From Methylococcus sp. UBA6136 (GTDB lineage Bacteria; Pseudomonadota; Gammaproteobacteria; Methylococcales; Methylococcaceae): a stretch of 11,573 nucleotides of DNA. Of the stretch, positions 8,090 to 11,573 are shown one piece after another; the stretch's first letter is position 1; every line of letters starts with the position of its first letter. The stretch is from contig DIVI01000242.1 in NCBI GenBank assembly GCA_002423305.1, positions 1 to 11,573 of the forward strand, read 5' to 3'. Below the pieces are notes generated by a model. It saw only the letters and a program-made list of their open reading frames with translations, made no database searches and was not told where the DNA came from. A program made the position numbers and the translations under genes.

Positions 8090-9988
8090 ATGTGCCGTAC
8101 TCTTATTACTGTGGCCATTGCGGCCACCTTCCACGTCCCCGCAGGAATGGCTGCAGGAAATATGTTTGGGGGATACACCGGGGGCTTTAAGTCCATAGAA
8201 TTCACCTCTACCGATATCAACGGACTATCGGATCAGGAACGTGCTTCCACCTATACCAAGTCACGTGCCATTGTGACTTATGCCAATGGACAGACCGAGA
8301 CTTTTCCGCTGTCCTTTGTCAATCTTTTCAACAATACCGATACCGATAAAACCCGCGATGGATCGGCCGCGGCCGCAATCCACGACAAGAATGGCACACC
8401 ACTTGTTGATAGCAATGGAAAGCCCTTCATTCCACAAACTCCTGATGCAAATTCCCTGATCAGAGTGGGTAACAAGCCCTATCTGGTGACGCAATGGGAA
8501 TATGAGAACAATGACAGTGCCGGCATCAATTGGTACGGCAAACTGCCCATGACCATGACCTTGGCCAGCCTCAATCAAACCCGAGCTGACGGAGAACTCT
8601 CTGTGAAGTCAATCAGCCAGGTGGACTTCTCAAAAGTCGATGGCCTGTGGATTCCCTGCGGGGGCAGTCTCTCCCCGTGGAATACCCACCTGGGTTCTGA
8701 GGAGTATGAACCGGATGCCCGCTGCGAAGTAGATGCAGATTACGCAAAAAGCGCAGCCTGCACGGGATTGGAATACACCGCTCGCATGGACGCCTTCCGG
8801 GTCCTTTATGGAGCCCCCAACGCCTCTCCCTATGACTACGGCAGGGTACCGGAAGTCAGGGTTACCCTGAATGGGAAATCTGCTGTCGAAAAGTGGTACA
8901 CCCTAGGTCGCATTTCACGCGAAAAAGTGCAATTCATGGGTGATTCGCGAACGGCGATTCAAGGCGATGACGGCACCTACACGATGCTAAGCATGTTTGT
9001 GGCCGACAAAGCGAGGAATCTTTCCAAGGGCACCCTCTATGCCGCCAAATGGAATCAGATTTCTCCCGATGGCACCGACGGCGGCAGCGCCAATCTGAGC
9101 TGGATCAAGCTGGGACATGCCCGGAATGATCAGATCAAGGCAGCCGTGAAGGCCGGCGTCAGTTTTAACGACTTGTTTGATGTCAGCACCACTGGCGGGG
9201 CCACCCCGGTAGCTGGCTTTACCCGCATCAAGCACGGGCATGAAGTCGCCACCGTGGAAGATCTGCGCCTCAAGCAAGGTAACTTCAATGGGGTACCGAT
9301 TGCCACCCTCGCTGCCTTCCTGGAAACCCGCCGTTATGCGGCGATGCTGGGCGCTACCGTTGAGTTCGAGAAATTTGAGGGGGTTGCCTACAACGCCAAG
9401 GATAACAAGGCCTATGTGGCCATGGCACGTATGTCCAACGGGATGGAAAACAAGTCCTCCGATACAGCTAACGATATCCGCATAAAGAAAAATAGTTCGG
9501 GTGCCGTATACGAATTGGGGCTTTCATCAGTTGCTCCGAAAGATACCAAGGGCGAGCCAATCAAAAGCCGGTTTGTACCAGTGACCATGTCGGCGCTGGT
9601 TGTGGGTGAAGATCTGAAAGCCCAGGACAAGGAAGGCAACAAGTCGGTGCTGGACAAAATCGCCAGCCCGGACAATGTCTGGTACGCGGAAAAAATGCGC
9701 GTTCTCTTCATAGGTGAAGATACCAGCAACCATGTCAATAACTACCTCTGGGCCTACCATGTCGATACCGGCAAGTTGTCCAGAATCCTGTCCCTGCCCA
9801 TGGGTGCGGAATCGACAGGGTTGCAGGTGGTGGAAAACATGTCTGGTTACAGCTATATCATGAGTAATTACCAGCATGCCGGGGACAAGAATAGCACCCT
9901 GGAACCAACCTACAGCAATATCCTAAAGTATATCGATCCAAACAAAGCCGAGGTGGGCTACCTCGGTGGCTTACCGGCCTTTAAATAA
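8090..9988 (+). CDS. Secreted PhoX-family (DUF839) phosphatase-like protein, Sec-type signal
   Basis: This 632-residue protein has a short N-terminal signal peptide (about residues 1-22, hydrophobic core TLITVAIAA, likely cleavage near GMAA/GN). It is therefore predicted to act in the periplasm or outside the cell. Motifs typical of the PhoX/DUF839 phosphatases appear in order. These are CGGSLSPWNTHLGSEE (190-205; like the family's C-x-G-x-x-x-P-W-x-T-x-L-x-x-E-E signature with Cys and Glu metal ligands), LGRISREKVQF (272-282), GDDGTYTMLSMFVAD (292-306), GTLYAAKW, FEKFEGVAYN (426-435), SPDNVW (526-531), E-S-T-G (574-577) and NYQHAGD (593-599). PhoX enzymes are Ca/Fe-dependent phosphomonoesterases that release phosphate from organic phosphates. 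Activity here is inferred from the family. Classical PhoX is exported folded by the Tat pathway, but no twin arginine is present. The gene is monocistronic by context: its own Pho-box promoter precedes it and a strong terminator follows. Family confidence is high; the substrate is unknown. Confidence 0.92.
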   Translation: MCRTLITVAIAATFHVPAGMAAGNMFGGYTGGFKSIEFTSTDINGLSDQERASTYTKSRAIVTYANGQTETFPLSFVNLFNNTDTDKTRDGSAAAAIHDKNGTPLVDSNGKPFIPQTPDANSLIRVGNKPYLVTQWEYENNDSAGINWYGKLPMTMTLASLNQTRADGELSVKSISQVDFSKVDGLWIPCGGSLSPWNTHLGSEEYEPDARCEVDADYAKSAACTGLEYTARMDAFRVLYGAPNASPYDYGRVPEVRVTLNGKSAVEKWYTLGRISREKVQFMGDSRTAIQGDDGTYTMLSMFVADKARNLSKGTLYAAKWNQISPDGTDGGSANLSWIKLGHARNDQIKAAVKAGVSFNDLFDVSTTGGATPVAGFTRIKHGHEVATVEDLRLKQGNFNGVPIATLAAFLETRRYAAMLGATVEFEKFEGVAYNAKDNKAYVAMARMSNGMENKSSDTANDIRIKKNSSGAVYELGLSSVAPKDTKGEPIKSRFVPVTMSALVVGEDLKAQDKEGNKSVLDKIASPDNVWYAEKMRVLFIGEDTSNHVNNYLWAYHVDTGKLSRILSLPMGAESTGLQVVENMSGYSYIMSNYQHAGDKNSTLEPTYSNILKYIDPNKAEVGYLGGLPAFK

Positions 9989-10000
9989 GGCGCCATGCTG

Positions 10001-10036
10001 AAAAGGGTAGCGGCCCAGCGCCGCTACCCTTTTTTT
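10001..10036 (+). terminator. Strong intrinsic terminator of the PhoX-family gene
   Basis: GGGTAGCGGC (10005-10014) pairs perfectly with GCCGCTACCC (10020-10029) around a 5-nt loop, and seven T residues follow (10030-10036). Four A residues before the stem (10001-10004) extend pairing with the T-run and could give weak termination on the opposite strand too. It begins 13 bp after the stop codon and separates this transcript from the next gene. The following 87 bases (10037-10123) hold nothing I can recognise. Confidence 0.93.
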
Positions 10037-10123
10037 GTTCAGCCCACCGATATTTTCTTGCTCAACGAGCATATGAGAAAAATAGACCCCCGCGTTATGT
10101 GCTCATGCGCAGGACAACATTTT

Positions 10124-10190
10124 TTGTAACGCTTTTGTAATCTTCCTGTCATTTTTCATACATCTAGCCGTCACAAACGGTGGATATACT
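10124..10190 (+). promoter_or_regulatory. Pho-box array (five PhoB half-sites) and -10 box of the DUF2341-LamG gene
   Basis: Five 7-mers sit at exactly 11-bp steps: TTGTAAC (10124), TTGTAAT (10135), CTGTCAT (10146), CATACAT (10157) and CCGTCAC (10168). CTGTCAT is a perfect PhoB half-site; CATACAT is the weakest unit. Exactly 10 bp after the last (10175-10184) comes TATACT (10185-10190), a good -10 hexamer. The transcript should start near 10197. This is the textbook layout of a PhoB-activated sigma-70 promoter, and it repeats the arrangement upstream of the PhoX-family gene. Confidence 0.88.
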
Positions 10191-10226
10191 CTTGCTCTCT
10201 TTCGTGACCCAATGATGAGAGTTTAT

Positions 10227-10231
10227 GAGGA
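10227..10231 (+). promoter_or_regulatory. Ribosome binding site choosing the start at 10237
   Basis: GAGGA lies 5 nt before ATG 10237. A second in-frame ATG at 10225 would add MRTF but has only a weak GAGAG three bases upstream. An in-frame TGA at 10216 closes the frame above both, so the start is 10237 or, less likely, 10225. Either choice keeps the signal peptide. Confidence 0.65.
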
Positions 10232-10236
10232 CATTC

Positions 10237-11573
10237 ATGCGCTGGCTATGGATACTGGCTTTTCTTGTACCGGCTTCCTCCCATGCCTGGTGGAACGATG
10301 ACTGGAATTCACGGAAGGAGATCACCGTCGATACCGGCATGACGGGCGCCGATCTCAAGGAGCCATTGACTGACTTTCCCGTGCTGGTCCGGCTCCATAC
10401 AGGCAACTTCAGCTACTTCAGTGAATTGGCCGAGGGCGGAAAGGATATCCGCTTCATGAAGGATGACAAGACACCGCTCAAGTTTCAGGTCGAGAAATTC
10501 GATGCCATCAACGAGGTGGCCCTGCTCTGGGTGAAACTCCCGCAACTTCAGCCCGGTATGACCGCGGACAAATTCAGCCTGTATTACGGCAACGAAGATG
10601 CACCTCCCCCCGAGAGTGGTCAGGGTGTTTTCGATGCCAGCATGGCGCTGGTCTACCACTTCGATGAAAAGGATCCTGTTCCGCAGGATGCCACCGCCAA
10701 CAACAATCATGCGGCCTCCGCAAACACGGCCCCCGATCCGGCCGGCTGGATCGGAACAGCCGCCCGCTTCGATGGCAAAAGTGTCATAACGGTCAATGCA
10801 GCCCCTTCACTGGCACTGCAACCCGCCAATGGTTTGACCTTCAGTGCGTGGATCAAGCCAGAGCAGCCGATTTCCGAAACACATATATTCAAGGCTGCGG
10901 ATGCTCAATCCTCCCTGGAATTAGTGATGACGCCGAGCGGGTTGGTTGCTCGATACACAGCGGCCGGCACGAAAAGCGAAACCCCCCCAGCCGCCTTGCC
11001 GGTAGCGGATCAGTGGCACCATGCGGGGTTGGTACTGCGTGCCAACAAACTCGAACTGTTTGTCGATGGCAATAACGTATCTGAAGTGCCCATTGCACTC
11101 ATGGCCATGAATCCCGCTATTAATCTGGGTGGCGATGGTTCCGGCAGCTTTTTCAATGGTTTGATCGACGAAGTACAGGTCTCCACAATTGCTCGTTCTG
11201 TGGATTGGCTGAAACTATCAGCACGCAGCCAAAGCCCCGACTTCACGGTAGTGACCCTGGGCGGGGACGAGGGACAGGACTCAGGCGGTGACAGCTCATT
11301 TGGGGTCATCATCCAAAACGTCACCATCGACGGCTGGGTGGTCATTGGGCTGACCGGCATCATGTTTGTGATGGCCATGGTAGTCATGACTATCAAGATC
11401 ATCGTCCTACGTCGGGTACGAAAGGATAACAAGGCGTTCCTTGCCGCTTACGAAACACTCTCGGCCGACAGTGATATTGCCTCACTGGATCACGAGGAGA
11501 CCGAAGAGGAAAAGGCTGTCGCCGACTCTGAACTCCTGACCGCCATCGCGGGCGACCATGAGCATTATCAAAG
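10237..11573 (+). CDS. DUF2341-LamG membrane protein with ExbB/TolQ-like segment, 3'-truncated by the window edge
   Basis: 445 residues are visible and the frame is open at the window end. A Sec signal peptide (MRWLWILAFLVPASSHA, cleavage before WWNDDW at 18) leads into a DUF2341 domain (about 18-125; WWNDDWNSRKEITVD at the start, FPVLVRL, DIRFMKDD, LYYGN at 115-119). A LamG/concanavalin-like domain follows (about 137-330). Its landmarks are YHFDE 140-144, ARFDGK 176-181, FSAWIKP 202-208, WHHAGLVL 260-267, LFVDGN 274-279 and GLIDEVQVS 308-316. A Gly/Asp/Ser linker then leads to a single hydrophobic helix (about 367-391) and a charged cytoplasmic stretch starting RRVRKDNKAFL. This helix plus K...R..R..N.AF pattern resembles the first membrane segment of ExbB/TolQ/MotA proton-channel proteins, whose remaining helices would lie beyond the window. 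DUF2341 and LamG modules are non-catalytic and often bind glycans or polymers. Predicted role (inference): a periplasmic sensing or binding head on a proton-driven energiser, induced by phosphate starvation. Confidence 0.85.
   Translation, partial: MRWLWILAFLVPASSHAWWNDDWNSRKEITVDTGMTGADLKEPLTDFPVLVRLHTGNFSYFSELAEGGKDIRFMKDDKTPLKFQVEKFDAINEVALLWVKLPQLQPGMTADKFSLYYGNEDAPPPESGQGVFDASMALVYHFDEKDPVPQDATANNNHAASANTAPDPAGWIGTAARFDGKSVITVNAAPSLALQPANGLTFSAWIKPEQPISETHIFKAADAQSSLELVMTPSGLVARYTAAGTKSETPPAALPVADQWHHAGLVLRANKLELFVDGNNVSEVPIALMAMNPAINLGGDGSGSFFNGLIDEVQVSTIARSVDWLKLSARSQSPDFTVVTLGGDEGQDSGGDSSFGVIIQNVTIDGWVVIGLTGIMFVMAMVVMTIKIIVLRRVRKDNKAFLAAYETLSADSDIASLDHEETEEEKAVADSELLTAIAGDHEHYQ

Noticed and set aside
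10059..10071. Small hairpin TGCTC/GAGCA as a terminator
   Set aside because: The loop is only 3 nt, the stem is 5 bp and there is no T-run on either strand. It is probably chance.
10073..10129. Small ORF MRKIDPRVMCSCAGQHFL between the terminator and the Pho box
   Set aside because: Eighteen codons, no convincing ribosome binding site, overlaps the first half-site of the Pho array and lies upstream of the predicted transcription start.

Overview
The window comes from a Gram-negative bacterium. The evidence is a giant filamentous-haemagglutinin-type exoprotein, Sec signal peptides, an ExbB-like inner-membrane segment and E. coli-type Pho boxes joined to a sigma-70-like -10. A gammaproteobacterium is the best guess, with betaproteobacteria possible. 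By eye the coding GC is in the mid-50s %, while the two promoter regions are clearly AT-rich. All three genes are on the + strand and lie end to end, and nothing suggests a mobile element.

Layout. (1) 3-7718: the C-terminal 2,571 residues of a very large beta-helical exoprotein of the two-partner-secretion (TpsA) kind, DUF3739-type haemagglutinin family; the N-terminus lies upstream of the window. (2) 7719-8089: an intergenic region holding a hairpin terminator, an overlapping alternative hairpin, a GC-rich hairpin-dense stretch of unknown role, and a Pho-box promoter. (3) 8090-9988: a secreted PhoX/DUF839-family phosphatase without a twin-arginine motif. (4) 9989-10236: a strong intrinsic terminator and a second Pho-box promoter. 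(5) 10237 to the window end: a DUF2341 + LamG extracytoplasmic module followed by one membrane helix and the start of an ExbB/TolQ-like cytoplasmic segment; the gene runs off the window.

The main result comes from the promoters. Both genes downstream of the exoprotein are preceded by five tandem 7-bp PhoB-type half-sites at exact 11-bp spacing. In each case exactly 10 bp separate the last half-site from a -10 hexamer. This predicts that the phosphatase and the LamG-ExbB fusion are separately transcribed members of the phosphate-starvation (PhoB) regulon. The association of a TpsA exoprotein, a phosphatase and ExbB-type energy transduction recalls the Pseudomonas aeruginosa phosphate-depletion locus (pdtA/pdtB with exbB2/exbD2 near vreARI); that parallel is from memory. 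A plausible model, which is inference, is a phosphate-scavenging surface system: a giant surface fibre, a secreted phosphatase that frees phosphate, and a proton-driven ExbB-like motor with a carbohydrate- or polymer-binding periplasmic head.
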